Shown: positions 8,176 through 17,452 of the stretch, in pieces
Position numbering within the stretch: position 1 is the first letter of the stretch
How the letters are laid out: each line of letters begins with the position of its first letter
Assembly (NCBI GenBank): GCA_041390105.1
Contig: JAWKQO010000004.1
Location: 310,001 to 374,000 of the forward strand
Direction of reading: 5' to 3'
DNA from: Gemmatimonadota bacterium
GTDB lineage: Bacteria; Gemmatimonadota; Gemmatimonadetes; Longimicrobiales; Gaopeijiaceae
Length of the DNA stretch: 64,000 nt
The notes under the pieces: model-generated
What the model saw: the letters and a program-made list of their open reading frames with translations, nothing else
Databases searched by the model: none
Told to the model about the DNA's origin: nothing
Program-made: the position numbers and the translations under genes

Positions 8176-9465
8176 ATGCCCCACCCGACCCCATGGTTGC
8201 GCCCCTCCTGGCCGGCCGTCCTGGCCACGCTGACCGTAGCCGCCCTGGCCGGCTGTGCCCCCGCCGAGAGCGGAACCGCCACCGACGCCACCGTCTTCGA
8301 GGGGGCACGCGTCGTCGTGGGGGATGGCAGCGCTCCCATCGATGACGCGGTGTTCGTGGTGCAGGACGGACGATTCACACAGGTGGGCGTCCGCGGCGAG
8401 GTGGAGATCCCGGGCCGCGCTACCCACGTGGACCTCACAGGGAAGACCGTGATCCCCGCTCTCGTGAATGCGCACGTGCACCTGAGCGTGGACCGGCCCT
8501 CCCGTACGCTCGACCTCCAGCACATGGCCTACTACGGCACCGGCACCGCACTGAGCCTCGGTCTCGACAGCGGCAGCGTCGCCTTCGCGATGCGCGACGA
8601 ACGCGTTCCGGACGGGTCACGCGCCCTCTCGGCGGGTCGCGGCATCACTTCGCCTGAACCGGGTCGGACGGAGGTCCCCTACTGGGTCACCACCGAAGCG
8701 GAAGCGCGAGCGGCTGTGCAGGAGCTGGCGGCGCAGCAGGTGGATTTCGTCAAGATCTGGGTGGACGACCGCGGAGGTCAGTACGAGCGTCTGTCTCCTC
8801 CGCTCTACGGAGCGGTGATCGACGAAGCACACCGCCACGGCCTTCCGGTAACGGCCCACATCTTCCGTTTGGAAGACGCCAAGGGCCTGATCCGGGCCGG
8901 CGTGGATGCGTTCGCCCACGGCGTGCGGGACCAGGAGATCGACGACGAGCTCGTCACGCTCTGGCAAGCCCACCCGAACGTGGTGCTGGTCCCCAACCTA
9001 CCGGATCCGGGGGTTGCCCAGGATCTCTCGTGGCTGAGCGGTACCGTGCCGCCGGACGAGTTGGCGCGGATGCAGGACGCCTCGGTCGATCGCCCCGCGG
9101 CCCAAGCCTCCTTTGCAGTGCAGGCCCGCAACCTGGCGCGCTTGAGTGAATCCGGGATCCGCATCGCGTTCGGCACCGACGGCAACACCCCCTGGGCGGT
9201 CCATCAGGAGATGGAGGACATGGTGCGGTCCGGCATGACACCGGCTGCAGTGCTCGCCGCCGCCACCGGGACATCGGCAGCGCTGCTGGGATTGGAGGAT
9301 GTGGGTACGATCGGGGTGGGAACGTCCGCCGACTTCGTGGTGCTGAACGGGAATCCGCTTACAGACATCACGCGTACGCGCGCCATCGACCGGGTCTACC
9401 TGCGTGGTGTCGTCATCGATCGCGCCGCCCTGAGCGCGCGACTCCTGGGGTCGGCGGCACCGTAG
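8176..9465 (+). CDS. amidohydrolase family lipoprotein (imidazolonepropionase/prolidase-like)
   Basis: This is a metal-dependent amidohydrolase with a TIM-barrel fold, 429 residues. The N-terminal signal ends in a lipobox LAGC, so the enzyme should be membrane-anchored outside the cytoplasm. The first metal motif is NAHVHL near residue 98. A late IAFGTDGNTPW segment supplies the barrel Asp, and PVTAHIF provides another His. The N-terminal strand ARVVVGDGSAPIDDAVFVV and C-terminal SADFVVLNGNPL are the small beta-sandwich domain typical of the family. Relatives hydrolyse cyclic amides, dipeptides or imidazolones; the substrate here is open. It converges with the gamma-glutamyltransferase gene. 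Confidence 0.9.
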   Translation: MPHPTPWLRPSWPAVLATLTVAALAGCAPAESGTATDATVFEGARVVVGDGSAPIDDAVFVVQDGRFTQVGVRGEVEIPGRATHVDLTGKTVIPALVNAHVHLSVDRPSRTLDLQHMAYYGTGTALSLGLDSGSVAFAMRDERVPDGSRALSAGRGITSPEPGRTEVPYWVTTEAEARAAVQELAAQQVDFVKIWVDDRGGQYERLSPPLYGAVIDEAHRHGLPVTAHIFRLEDAKGLIRAGVDAFAHGVRDQEIDDELVTLWQAHPNVVLVPNLPDPGVAQDLSWLSGTVPPDELARMQDASVDRPAAQASFAVQARNLARLSESGIRIAFGTDGNTPWAVHQEMEDMVRSGMTPAAVLAAATGTSAALLGLEDVGTIGVGTSADFVVLNGNPLTDITRTRAIDRVYLRGVVIDRAALSARLLGSAAP

Positions 9466-9558
9466 CGGGGGGCGCAGGGGCGTCGCAGGGTTGATGCATC
9501 GTCTCCCCCGAACGCGGGCAGCCCCTACGCGCGGGGCACCCCACGTGTGCAGGCTTCC

Positions 9559-11298
9559 CTAGCGGCTCGGAACCCCCACGGCCGCCCCGCTTCCGCGTGG
9601 ATCGGCGATCCCGATCATGCCTCCGCTATGCGCGTCGTAGCGGATGGCGGATACGTTGGCGACACTCTCGCCCAACCGATTGCGGATCTCGTAGCCGAAC
9701 GCCTGCAGCTGCGCCTGCAGATCCTGGGGCCAATCGGCTTCCAGGTACAGCACATCGGGCTCCGCCGGCTCAACGTGCAGTCGGGGCGCCGCCATGGCCT
9801 CCTCGAAGCCGGTACCGTGGTCGATGGTCCGTGACAGGACCTGGACGATGGCCGAGAGGATGCGCCGCGACCCCGATGCGCCGATGACCATCTCCAACGT
9901 TCCCTCCGGCCCCACGACCAGCGAGGGGGACTGTCGGGACGAGGCGCGGTCACCGGGGCCCAGGGCCCGAATCCCCGACGAGGCAGCCGTCCCGGTCAGG
10001 TAGCCCATGGTGGCCGAATACGCGAAGCCGAGCCCCGGCGCCGCCACCCGGGAGCCCATGGTGGGCCCGAGCGACTGGGTCAGGGAGACCGCCCGACCTT
10101 CGCGGTCCACGACGGACAGGTGGGTGGTGTGACCGTCCGGGAAGACCCCCACCCGTTCCGGTACTCGAGGGGCCGCAGCCGTCTCCCGGGGAACGCGGAT
10201 GGCCGCCGCCCGCTGGTCGAGTCGGGCAGGATCGAGCAGCCAGGCCAGACGATCGGGGCGAGGGAAGGTTTCGGCGGGCCCCATGTTGGCGAGATCGACG
10301 AGCCGGTCCTCGAACCCGAAGAGCAGCGCCTGGGCGACCACCGCCGCCCACGGGAAGCCCTCGGCCAGGGGCTCCGGCGACGCACGCTCCATCATCTGCA
10401 TCTGCGCCTGCACGTTGGCTCCGCCGGCGGGAAGGTACGTGCCCACCAGGGTGTGGCCACGGTATTCGCTCTGCGCCACCAGCGCGTCGCGCACCGAGTA
10501 GGCCTCCAGATCGGCGCGCGTCACGTAGCCACCGTGTGCGGCCATGTCCTCCGCGATCCGGTCCGCGATCCAGCCGCGATAGAAGACGTCCGCGCCCTCC
10601 TGCCCGATCGCACGCAGAGTAGCCGCCAGATCGGACTGGACGAAGCGCTCCCCGGCTTGATACGGACGTCCGTCCGGCTTCAGGAAATACTGACGCGATC
10701 CTTCGTAGAGCCGCAGGTCCTCCGCGACGCGTGCCAGGGCTTCCGCCTGGTCGCCGCTCAAGGGGAACCCCTGCTCCGCCAGGGTCACCGCCGGTGCGAT
10801 CACCGTGGCCAGGGGCAGTGAGCCGTGCCGCTCGAGCGCGGCGGTCAAGGCGGCCACCGTCCCGGGAATGCCGATCATGCCGTAGCCGGACGTGAGGTCG
10901 GGACCTACGACCGTGTCCGCCGGATAGGCGGCCGGCACCTGGTTGGTCCCATCCAGCGCGGCCACCTGCCCGTCCGGATGGCGGATCAGCACCTGTGTGC
11001 GACCACCCAGCCCTGAATTGCCGGGCTCGACCACCGTGAGCGCGAACGCCGTGGCGACCGCCGCGTCGACCGCATTGCCGCCCATCGCCAGGATGTGCGC
11101 ACCTGCTTGGGCGGCGAAGGGCGCCTGGCTGACCACCATCCCCGCGTTCGAGCGCGCGACCTGGGACGCCGGCGGATCGCCGATCTGGAACGCGGGCATC
11201 GCCGCGGAGCCCCCGCTGAAGGTCGCGTCGTCCGAGGCAGGACCGCAGGCGACGGACCAGGCGAGCGCGGCAACGGCAAACGTACGCGTGGCAGACAT
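9559..11298 (-). CDS. ggt: gamma-glutamyltransferase (glutathione hydrolase family)
   Basis: This is an N-terminal-nucleophile hydrolase that releases or transfers the gamma-glutamyl group of glutathione and related peptides. It is 579 residues long, the normal precursor length. The export signal ends in VAC, probably a lipoprotein signal. The self-cleavage and catalytic Thr is T391 in GHTTHLSVVD, and cleavage before it would give the two subunits. Other family segments are GGNAVDAAVATAF, VEPGNSGLGG, YGMIGIPGTVAAL and the C-terminal GASGSRRILSA. The usual NSGIGGGGF reads NSGLGGRTQ here, a mild deviation. It diverges from tcuA with only about 70 bases between starts, so the two promoters must overlap. 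A role in recovering amino acids from extracellular peptides fits the neighbourhood. Confidence 0.93.
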   Translation of the reverse strand: MSATRTFAVAALAWSVACGPASDDATFSGGSAAMPAFQIGDPPASQVARSNAGMVVSQAPFAAQAGAHILAMGGNAVDAAVATAFALTVVEPGNSGLGGRTQVLIRHPDGQVAALDGTNQVPAAYPADTVVGPDLTSGYGMIGIPGTVAALTAALERHGSLPLATVIAPAVTLAEQGFPLSGDQAEALARVAEDLRLYEGSRQYFLKPDGRPYQAGERFVQSDLAATLRAIGQEGADVFYRGWIADRIAEDMAAHGGYVTRADLEAYSVRDALVAQSEYRGHTLVGTYLPAGGANVQAQMQMMERASPEPLAEGFPWAAVVAQALLFGFEDRLVDLANMGPAETFPRPDRLAWLLDPARLDQRAAAIRVPRETAAAPRVPERVGVFPDGHTTHLSVVDREGRAVSLTQSLGPTMGSRVAAPGLGFAYSATMGYLTGTAASSGIRALGPGDRASSRQSPSLVVGPEGTLEMVIGASGSRRILSAIVQVLSRTIDHGTGFEEAMAAPRLHVEPAEPDVLYLEADWPQDLQAQLQAFGYEIRNRLGESVANVSAIRYDAHSGGMIGIADPRGSGAAVGVPSR

Positions 11299-11368
11299 GG
11301 TGCAGACCTCCGAGCTGGGCGGCTCCCGCCTCGTGGCGAGGCCGAGGGCTGACTTCTATTCTGCCCCG

Positions 11369-12772
11369 GTGTCAACGGCAAGTCGACAAGCCCCCTGGGA
11401 CGTGCTGGTCGTGGGGGGAGGGAATGCGGCGCTCTGCGCCGCCCTGAGCGCGCGGGCCTCCGGTGCGCGCGTCTTGATGCTGGAAGCCGCCCCCAAGGTC
11501 TTCCGGGGTGGGAACAGCCGGCACACACGCAATCTGCGCTACGTGCACGATGCCCCCACCCAGGTGCTCAGCGGACCCTACACCGAGTCCGAGTTCCTCG
11601 ACGACCTGCTCCGCGTTACCGGCGGCCGGACGGATGAGACGCTGGCGCGTTTGACACTGTCCCGTTCCCGTGACCTCGGAGTTTGGATGGAGCGGCACGG
11701 TGCACGCTTCCAGGCGCCGCTCAAGGGGTCGCTCCAGCTTTCCCGGACCAACGCCTTCTTCCTGGGCGGCGGAAAGGCTCTCCTGAACGCGTACTACCAC
11801 ACGGCCACCGCCATGGGCGTGCAGGTCCGCTATGAAGCCGAGGTGACCGGGCTGGAGGTCGAGGACGGACGGTTTCGGGCGGCGCTGACCAGCGGTGCGA
11901 ACGGGACTGAGCGCATCGAGGCGCACACGCTGGTCGCGGCCTCAGGAGGCTTCCAAGCGAATGAAGAGTGGTTGCGACGCGCTTGGGGACCCGCCGCGGA
12001 CAACTTCGTGATCCGCGGGAGCCCCTACGACCGGGGCCGGGTGCTCGAAGCCCTGTTGGACCACGGAGCAGCGACCATCGGCGATCCCACGCAGTGCCAC
12101 GCCGTGGCCGTCGATGCCCGTGCGCCGCGCTTCGACGGCGGCATCGTGACGCGCCTGGACTGCGTACCCTTCGGCATCGCCGTGAACCGCGAGGGCAGAC
12201 GCTTCTACGACGAAGGCGAGGATGTCTGGCCGAAGCGCTACGCGATCTGGGGGCGCCTGGTCGCACAGCAACCCGACCAGATCGCCTACGGCATCATCGA
12301 CGACCAGACGCGAGGCCTGACCATGCCTTCCGCGTTCCCCCCGATCGAAGCCGCCACCATCCCCGACCTGGCGGCCGCGCTCGGCCTGCCCGTCGATCGC
12401 TTGCAGCAGACGGTGGCGGCGTACAATCGTGCGATCGTGCCCGGTACGTTCGACCCCTCGAAGCTCGACGACTGCCGCACCGAGGCGCTCGACCCGCCCA
12501 AGAGCCACTGGGCACTCCCACTGGACCGGCCCCCCTTCCGTGCCTGGCCGCTGCGTCCCGGCATCACCTTCACCTACATGGGGGTCAGGGTGGGCGCGGA
12601 CGCCCGAGTGATCCTGGAAGACGGGCACGCACTGCCCAACGTCTTCGCTGCGGGAGAGATCATGTCGGGCAACGTGCTGGGTCAGGGCTACCTGGCAGGC
12701 TTCGGCATGACCCTGGGAACGGTCTTCGGCCGCATCGCGGGAGAGGAGGCGGCGCGCCATGTCCGAGGCTGA
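11369..12772 (+). CDS. tcuA: FAD-dependent tricarballylate dehydrogenase TcuA
   Basis: This is a flavoprotein of the fumarate reductase/succinate dehydrogenase flavoprotein family that oxidises tricarballylate to cis-aconitate. From the chosen GTG it has 467 residues, matching known TcuA. The dinucleotide-binding loop is VLVVGGGNAALCAALSA near the start. Other flavoprotein segments are RGGNSRHTRNLR, the central FRGGGKALLNAYY-type region (here FLGGGKALLNAYY), and the C-terminal FAAGEIMSGNVLGQGY. An upstream ATG at 11297 is in frame, but it would overlap the start of the divergent ggt gene and add residues without family similarity. The stop lies 14 bases inside tcuB, so the two are translationally coupled. 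The tcuC transporter of the classic operon is absent, so the substrate could be a related tricarboxylate. Confidence 0.88.
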   Translation: MSTASRQAPWDVLVVGGGNAALCAALSARASGARVLMLEAAPKVFRGGNSRHTRNLRYVHDAPTQVLSGPYTESEFLDDLLRVTGGRTDETLARLTLSRSRDLGVWMERHGARFQAPLKGSLQLSRTNAFFLGGGKALLNAYYHTATAMGVQVRYEAEVTGLEVEDGRFRAALTSGANGTERIEAHTLVAASGGFQANEEWLRRAWGPAADNFVIRGSPYDRGRVLEALLDHGAATIGDPTQCHAVAVDARAPRFDGGIVTRLDCVPFGIAVNREGRRFYDEGEDVWPKRYAIWGRLVAQQPDQIAYGIIDDQTRGLTMPSAFPPIEAATIPDLAAALGLPVDRLQQTVAAYNRAIVPGTFDPSKLDDCRTEALDPPKSHWALPLDRPPFRAWPLRPGITFTYMGVRVGADARVILEDGHALPNVFAAGEIMSGNVLGQGYLAGFGMTLGTVFGRIAGEEAARHVRG

Positions 12773-13862
12773 GACGCTGACTGAAGCCCGGCGCGTGATG
12801 ACGCTCTGCAATGCCTGCCGCTATTGCGAGGGCTTCTGCGCCGTGTTCCCGGCCATGGAGTTGCGCACAGCGTTCACCGACGACGACCTGCGCTATCTGT
12901 CCAACCTCTGCCACGACTGCCGCGGCTGCTACTACGCCTGTCAGTACGCACCACCGCACGCGTTCGATGTCAACGTTCCGCGCGTGTTCGCAGAGCTGCG
13001 CCTCCACAGCTACACCCGCTTCGCACGCCCCCGCTGGCTGGGACGCTGGCTGCGCCGCCCCGTGGTCGGCGCGTGGCTCGCGGGCGCGCTCGCGTTCGTG
13101 GGGATCCTGGCCGTGGTCGGACTGGGCCCCGGTCTCCGTGCGTTGACCGTCCCGCACGTCGGAGCGGGCGCCTTCTACGCAGTGGTGCCCTATTCGGCCC
13201 TGGTAGGGAGCGCCGGCCTCCTCCTGCTGGCCGTCGCGATGGCTTGGTTGGCCGCCACCCGGGCCGCGGGATGGCTTTCCCGCTCGGGCGGGTCCGCAGG
13301 CCTCCTCCGGGCCGCGATCGACGCGGCCCGGCTCACCTACCTGGGCGGCGGAGGGGAGGGCTGCCCCTATCCGGAAGAGCGGCCCTCCGCGCGGCGTCGC
13401 CTCTTCCATCAGCTCGTGGTTTGGGGCTTCCTGCTGGATCTGGCAGCGACTTCGGTGGCTGCGCTCTACCACCACGTCTTGCACCGCGAAGCGCCGTATG
13501 CGCTCACCAGCCTTCCGGTGCTTCTGGGCTCGCTGGGCGGGGCCGGCCTGATGGTGGGTTGCTTGGGCCTGCTTGCACTTCGCCGACATGCGGACCGGGA
13601 CCCTGCCTTCCCCGCGGCCCGCCGGCTCGACGCGCAGCTCCTGTGGCTCCTGCTGCTCACCGTCGCTAGCGGCTTCGGGGTGCTGTTCCTGCGCGAGACC
13701 GCGGCCCTGGGCCCGAGCCTGGTCCTCCATCTCACGTGCGTCGGGGCCCTGTTCCTCACCACGCCTTACGGGAAGCTGATCCACGCGCTGCATCGCTTCG
13801 CCGCGCTGGCCCGCTGGGCCGGAGAGCGCGCTCGGCACACAGCGCACTGCGACGCCCCCTGA
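12759..13862 (+). CDS. tcuB: tricarballylate utilization 4Fe-4S membrane protein TcuB
   Basis: This is the electron-transfer partner of TcuA: it reoxidises the reduced flavin and passes electrons to the membrane. Two ferredoxin-like cysteine clusters are visible at the N-terminus, C17-C20-C23-C27 (CNACRYCEGFC) and C51-C54-C57-C61 (CHDCRGCYYAC). The rest of the 367 residues contain about five or six hydrophobic helices with scattered His residues (for example LYHHVLH and LIHALHRFA) suited to heme or quinone contact. It overlaps tcuA by 14 bases. No regulator such as tcuR is adjacent. Confidence 0.9.
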   Translation: MSEAETLTEARRVMTLCNACRYCEGFCAVFPAMELRTAFTDDDLRYLSNLCHDCRGCYYACQYAPPHAFDVNVPRVFAELRLHSYTRFARPRWLGRWLRRPVVGAWLAGALAFVGILAVVGLGPGLRALTVPHVGAGAFYAVVPYSALVGSAGLLLLAVAMAWLAATRAAGWLSRSGGSAGLLRAAIDAARLTYLGGGGEGCPYPEERPSARRRLFHQLVVWGFLLDLAATSVAALYHHVLHREAPYALTSLPVLLGSLGGAGLMVGCLGLLALRRHADRDPAFPAARRLDAQLLWLLLLTVASGFGVLFLRETAALGPSLVLHLTCVGALFLTTPYGKLIHALHRFAALARWAGERARHTAHCDAP

Positions 13863-14053
13863 CGCCACTGGGACCGTGCGCGTCCCACCCGTGGTCCCCC
13901 CCCAAGGGGGCCGCGTTGGTCGCTCTGCGCCCAGAGCGCTGTCGTACAAGCAGTTGCGCACATCGTCCCTGGAGCGGCACGTCGAATGCCCAAGGGAAGC
14001 GCAGTCGCTCCGATGGTCGGTCGCGACGCTCTCGCTCTGGTTGGAGTCTGGTC

Positions 14054-14503
14054 ATGCGCACGCGGCTTCCTGCACTGCTCGCTTCCCTCACGCTTGGGCT
14101 CGCAGGCGTCGCCTGCGACATCCCCACGGCTCCTGAATCCACGGCAGACCCGGTCGCGGCCACCCCCGGCGATCCCTCGTCGAACGGGGGCACGCCGATC
14201 TCCGGCGAGGTCCGCGTCACCCTCAGCGCCGACGCCGCCTTTCCTGCCGCATCTGGAAAGGCGAAGTACAAGAACATCGGCGGGGAGCGTGAGCTGCAGA
14301 TCGAGCTGGAGAACGGGCCGCGCAACACCAGTGTCTCCTTCCTGGTGGGCGGGACGGTGGTGGCCGACGGGGTGACGGACGGACTCGGAAATGCCTCCAT
14401 CAACCGCAACTCGGACGTTGGACAGTCCGTGCCCGACGTGACGACCGGGATGACGATCGAGGTACGCATCGGCGGACAGGTGTTGCTCTCCGGGCACTTC
14501 TAG
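14054..14503 (+). CDS. small lipoprotein of unknown function
   Basis: This 149-residue protein is not recognised. Its signal peptide (MRTRLPALLASLTLGLAGVAC) ends in a lipobox-like GVAC, followed by a Pro/Ala/Gly-rich linker. The mature part of about 100 residues looks like a single beta-sandwich domain: alternating hydrophobic strands such as EVRVTLSADA, ELQIELEN, VSFLVGGTVVADG, MTIEVRIGGQVLLSG. The pattern suggests an all-beta, possibly carbohydrate- or ligand-binding fold, but no motif supports a function. A GGAG sequence precedes the ATG. It stands alone between tcuB and a convergent gene and is followed by two hairpins. Confidence 0.75.
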   Translation: MRTRLPALLASLTLGLAGVACDIPTAPESTADPVAATPGDPSSNGGTPISGEVRVTLSADAAFPAASGKAKYKNIGGERELQIELENGPRNTSVSFLVGGTVVADGVTDGLGNASINRNSDVGQSVPDVTTGMTIEVRIGGQVLLSGHF

Positions 14504-14514
14504 CCGGATCGTGC

Positions 14515-14583
14515 GGGCGCCTGCGGAGGCGCCCCGGGAACGTCACGAGGGGTGGCCGGCGCCGCGCCGTGCCACCCCTCGTG
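14515..14583. terminator. paired hairpins between convergent genes
   Basis: A 7-base-pair hairpin (GGGCGCC / GGCGCCC at 14515-14534) is followed by a perfect 13-base-pair stem (14544-14556 with 14571-14583, arms CACGAGGGGTGGC / GCCACCCCTCGTG, 14-base loop). They lie between the stops of the small lipoprotein gene and the convergent YkvA-like gene. There is no long T-run, so bidirectional termination is inferred from symmetry and position. Confidence 0.55.
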
Positions 14584-14606
14584 CGTTCGGACAAACCGTC
14601 AGCTCG

Positions 14607-15035
14607 TCAGGCGCCGCCACCGCCCCCCGTACTCGGAGCCACCCCCTCTCCCCCCGGTGCGGCCCGGTGCGCCCGGTAGCGCTCGATCTCCGGTTGCGCG
14701 TACTTCAGCGCCCACACCAGGACGGCCACGTCGTCGGCGAGCCCCAACGCACCCAGGTAGCGTTCGGGAAGCAGATCCACCGGGCTTACGAGGTAGGCCA
14801 GCGCGCCCACCGCCGCGTACTTGACCTCCTTCTTCATGTCGAAGGTCTCGTCGAAGGCCATCTCGTAGATCGTGCGCACATCCTGCCAGGAGTCCCCCAA
14901 CCTGTCCTTGACCTTCTCCAGGGCAGGGCCGAATCCCGCGCGGATGCTCTCGAGGGTCTCCTTGCTCTCCACCCGCGCCTTCATCTCGGCGCTCTCGAGC
15001 ATGTCCTTGATCTGGTCCATCGACGGCAGTGGCAC
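14607..15035 (-). CDS. YkvA family protein (DUF1232)
   Basis: This 142-residue protein carries the short DUF1232/YkvA domain, a hydrophobic helical hairpin with the signature ALAYLVSPVDLLPE followed by LGALGLADDVAVL (about residues 78-108). The N-terminal 70 residues are charged and helical, and the C-terminus is a Gly/Ala-rich tail. YkvA proteins are small predicted membrane-associated proteins without an assigned biochemical role. The start is a GTG one base after the stop of the preceding DUF5916 gene, so it is the last gene of that minus-strand unit. Confidence 0.88.
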   Translation of the reverse strand: MPLPSMDQIKDMLESAEMKARVESKETLESIRAGFGPALEKVKDRLGDSWQDVRTIYEMAFDETFDMKKEVKYAAVGALAYLVSPVDLLPERYLGALGLADDVAVLVWALKYAQPEIERYRAHRAAPGGEGVAPSTGGGGGA

Positions 15036-15036
15036 G

Positions 15037-17301
15037 TCAGCCTCCCATCACGTTGAATTGCCGAGTGAACTTGAGGATCAGCGAACGGCCCAGGGGCCCG
15101 CTGAGGTCGTCGATTCCCTGAACGTCGTTGTAGACGATGAAGAGGCCCGTGCCCGCGGTGTTGAGCCAACCGAACCGGACGTTCGTGGACCAGCGGTCGG
15201 CCTGGTCGCTGTACTGAAGCAGAGACTGCACGTAGATCCGGGGCGTGAAGAAGTACCCGACATTCATACCGCCCAGGCGTGTCTTGAACCGCCCCTCGGC
15301 CAGATCGAGGTCGTTCTCCGCGTACCGGAACGACGTGGTCAGCGCCTCACCCTGCCTCAGGGTCACGGCCATGTTCCAGCCGTGGCGGGTGCCGGAGAGG
15401 AATGTGCCCCAGTCGATTCCGGCGTCCAGCACCACTCGCGCGGATCGGTTGGTGTTGAATCGCCAGGCGGCTTCCCATCCCTCGTAGACCCCGGGCTGCA
15501 CCACCACGCTGTCCGCGATCTGGAAGGGCTCGTAGAGCCCCTCTCGCGACCAGTTCATGGCTGGACTGAACATCATGCCGCTCGCCCACTCGAAGTGGGA
15601 GTCGACGTGCAGGCGTGACGTCTCCTCGAAGCCACGTTCGATTCCGTCTTTCCGGCTGCGGTAGGTGAAGTACGAGACGTGCGGGCGCAACTCGCGGAAG
15701 ATCCGGCGGGGGCGGACGTAGTGCATCGCGAACGCCTGGTAGTAGCGGTGTCCCACGCGGGAGGCGAAACCGACGCCAGGATCGAAGTTCTCGCCGAACT
15801 CCTGGGCCTGCAGGCTGCCCGTCCAGCTCCGGCTGCTCCAGCCCGCATTCAGGTTCCAGGCTTGCTCCGCGTCCAGATCCTCCGGCGTGTCGGTGCGCGC
15901 CGCCCAACCGCTCAAGGTGAGCGCCTGTCCGATCCCCACCTGCGCGTCCAGCGCGTAGGTGCGGTTGTCGTCTCCGTCGAAGTCGCTGTTGCGATCCGCG
16001 AACAGGCCGCCGATCCGAGATCGATTCGGCAGCTCCCGCGCCAGGCGCGCCACCGAATAGGCGGTGGCCGGTTGCACGTCCTCGAGCCCGTCGGTCTGGA
16101 TGTGCAACAGCCCGACGTTCAGTCCCGCCGTCTTCCCCGACAAACGAGCGCCGCCCAGGATGGGCACGGGCTGTCCGCTGGAGATTCCGATGCGACGGCT
16201 GAAGAACAGATCGGCGCCGCCGCCTCCGACGGTGAAGAAGCCGGCATTCTCCAGAAAGAACGGGCGTTTCTCGGGAAACAGGAGCGAGAACCGCGTCAGG
16301 TTGACCTGTTGGTCGTCCACCTCGACCTGGGCGAAGTCCGTGTTGGCCGTGAGGTCCAGCGTCAGGCCCTGTGTCACCTGGACCTTGGCTTCACCGCCCC
16401 ACTCGTACCCGGACCCGAACTCCGTATCGCCGGCTTCGTAGTCCTTCGCGGTGGAGCCCAGCACGTACGGCGTTACGCTGGCCAGGCGGCGGAAGGGAGG
16501 CTCCAACCCCTGCAGCTCACCGGCGTAGTTGAGCCGGTACAGGTTGAACTCGCGCGGTACCCGCGTCCAAAAAGCCTCCTCGTTCTTGCGACGGATCCGT
16601 CGCATCACGTTGAAGCCCCAGCTCGGTGCCTCGGACCCGTAGCGCAGGGTCGAAAAGGGAATCCGGAACTCCGCATACCACCCCTGTGCGTCCGTGGAGG
16701 TGGCCACGGTCCAGCTCCCATCCCAGTTCTTGTTGAACCCGCCTCCCGCTCCGGCCTGGAAGCGGCGCTGGTTGTTGCCCGCGCCACCTCCGAGGAAGAA
16801 CCCGCCGCCCTGACCTTCGTTGGCGACCTGCCCGTCGTATTCGATCCCGGAGGGCGTGGTCCCAAACACGAAACCGTTGACCTGGTCCCGGAACGTGTCC
16901 AGAACCAACACAACGGCATCGCTCTCTTCGAGCTCGTAGTCGCGAATCCGATCCCCGGGCACGATCCCCTCGGGGCGCGAGTCGAACGCCCAGACACCGA
17001 CGTAGAGCGCCTCGTCGTCGTAGAGGATGCGCACCTCGGTGCGCTCACTCGACGCCTCCCCATCCCGCGGCTCGCGCTGCACGAAATCCGTGAGCGGAAG
17101 CGCATCGGCCCAAGGCGCGTCACCCAGTCTGCCGTCGATGACCGGAGCGACCTGGGTGGCGGAGGCCTGGGCCACGAAGCCAGCGCCGGCCGAGCGGCTG
17201 GTCGCGGCATTCCCGCCCGTGCTGTTCTGCGCGGCAGCGGCACGCGCCCCGGCGATGGAGAGGGCACCAGCGAGGAAGATCGAGACAAGGCTACGATTCA
17301 C
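15037..17301 (-). CDS. DUF5916 domain protein, exported CBM9-like/beta-barrel
   Basis: This 754-residue exported protein has the DUF5916 architecture. A signal peptide ending near AAAAQ is followed by a carbohydrate-binding family 9-like domain (PVIDGRLGDAPW to FGTTPSGIEYDG). A long C-terminal beta-rich region resembles an outer-membrane barrel, including the family hallmark TANTDFAQVEVD and FPEKRPFFLENAG. The C-terminus ends in TRQFNVMGG. DUF5916 proteins are common in Gemmatimonadota and Bacteroidota; their function is unproven and an outer-membrane role is inferred. The GTG at 17301 was chosen because it starts the signal peptide; the frame runs further upstream into the adjacent amidohydrolase gene. 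A paralogue lies at 50104-52431. Confidence 0.88.
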   Translation of the reverse strand: MNRSLVSIFLAGALSIAGARAAAAQNSTGGNAATSRSAGAGFVAQASATQVAPVIDGRLGDAPWADALPLTDFVQREPRDGEASSERTEVRILYDDEALYVGVWAFDSRPEGIVPGDRIRDYELEESDAVVLVLDTFRDQVNGFVFGTTPSGIEYDGQVANEGQGGGFFLGGGAGNNQRRFQAGAGGGFNKNWDGSWTVATSTDAQGWYAEFRIPFSTLRYGSEAPSWGFNVMRRIRRKNEEAFWTRVPREFNLYRLNYAGELQGLEPPFRRLASVTPYVLGSTAKDYEAGDTEFGSGYEWGGEAKVQVTQGLTLDLTANTDFAQVEVDDQQVNLTRFSLLFPEKRPFFLENAGFFTVGGGGADLFFSRRIGISSGQPVPILGGARLSGKTAGLNVGLLHIQTDGLEDVQPATAYSVARLARELPNRSRIGGLFADRNSDFDGDDNRTYALDAQVGIGQALTLSGWAARTDTPEDLDAEQAWNLNAGWSSRSWTGSLQAQEFGENFDPGVGFASRVGHRYYQAFAMHYVRPRRIFRELRPHVSYFTYRSRKDGIERGFEETSRLHVDSHFEWASGMMFSPAMNWSREGLYEPFQIADSVVVQPGVYEGWEAAWRFNTNRSARVVLDAGIDWGTFLSGTRHGWNMAVTLRQGEALTTSFRYAENDLDLAEGRFKTRLGGMNVGYFFTPRIYVQSLLQYSDQADRWSTNVRFGWLNTAGTGLFIVYNDVQGIDDLSGPLGRSLILKFTRQFNVMGG

Positions 17302-17452
17302 GGCGGATCCGGTCTGAAGGTGGCGGGAACGGATTCTCAAAGATGCCCCACGGCCCCCCTGCTCCGCCACCTGGGCTCCCGAACCCGCGCCCCCGCCCAG
17401 GGGGAACCGTGAAGTCGGGGCAAGGAACAGCGGCGCCGTCTCGCTCCGCTGC

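Noticed and set aside
15679..17412. 577-codon plus-strand open frame antisense to DUF5916
   Set aside because: Shadow of the DUF5916 codons; no domain and no ribosome-binding site.
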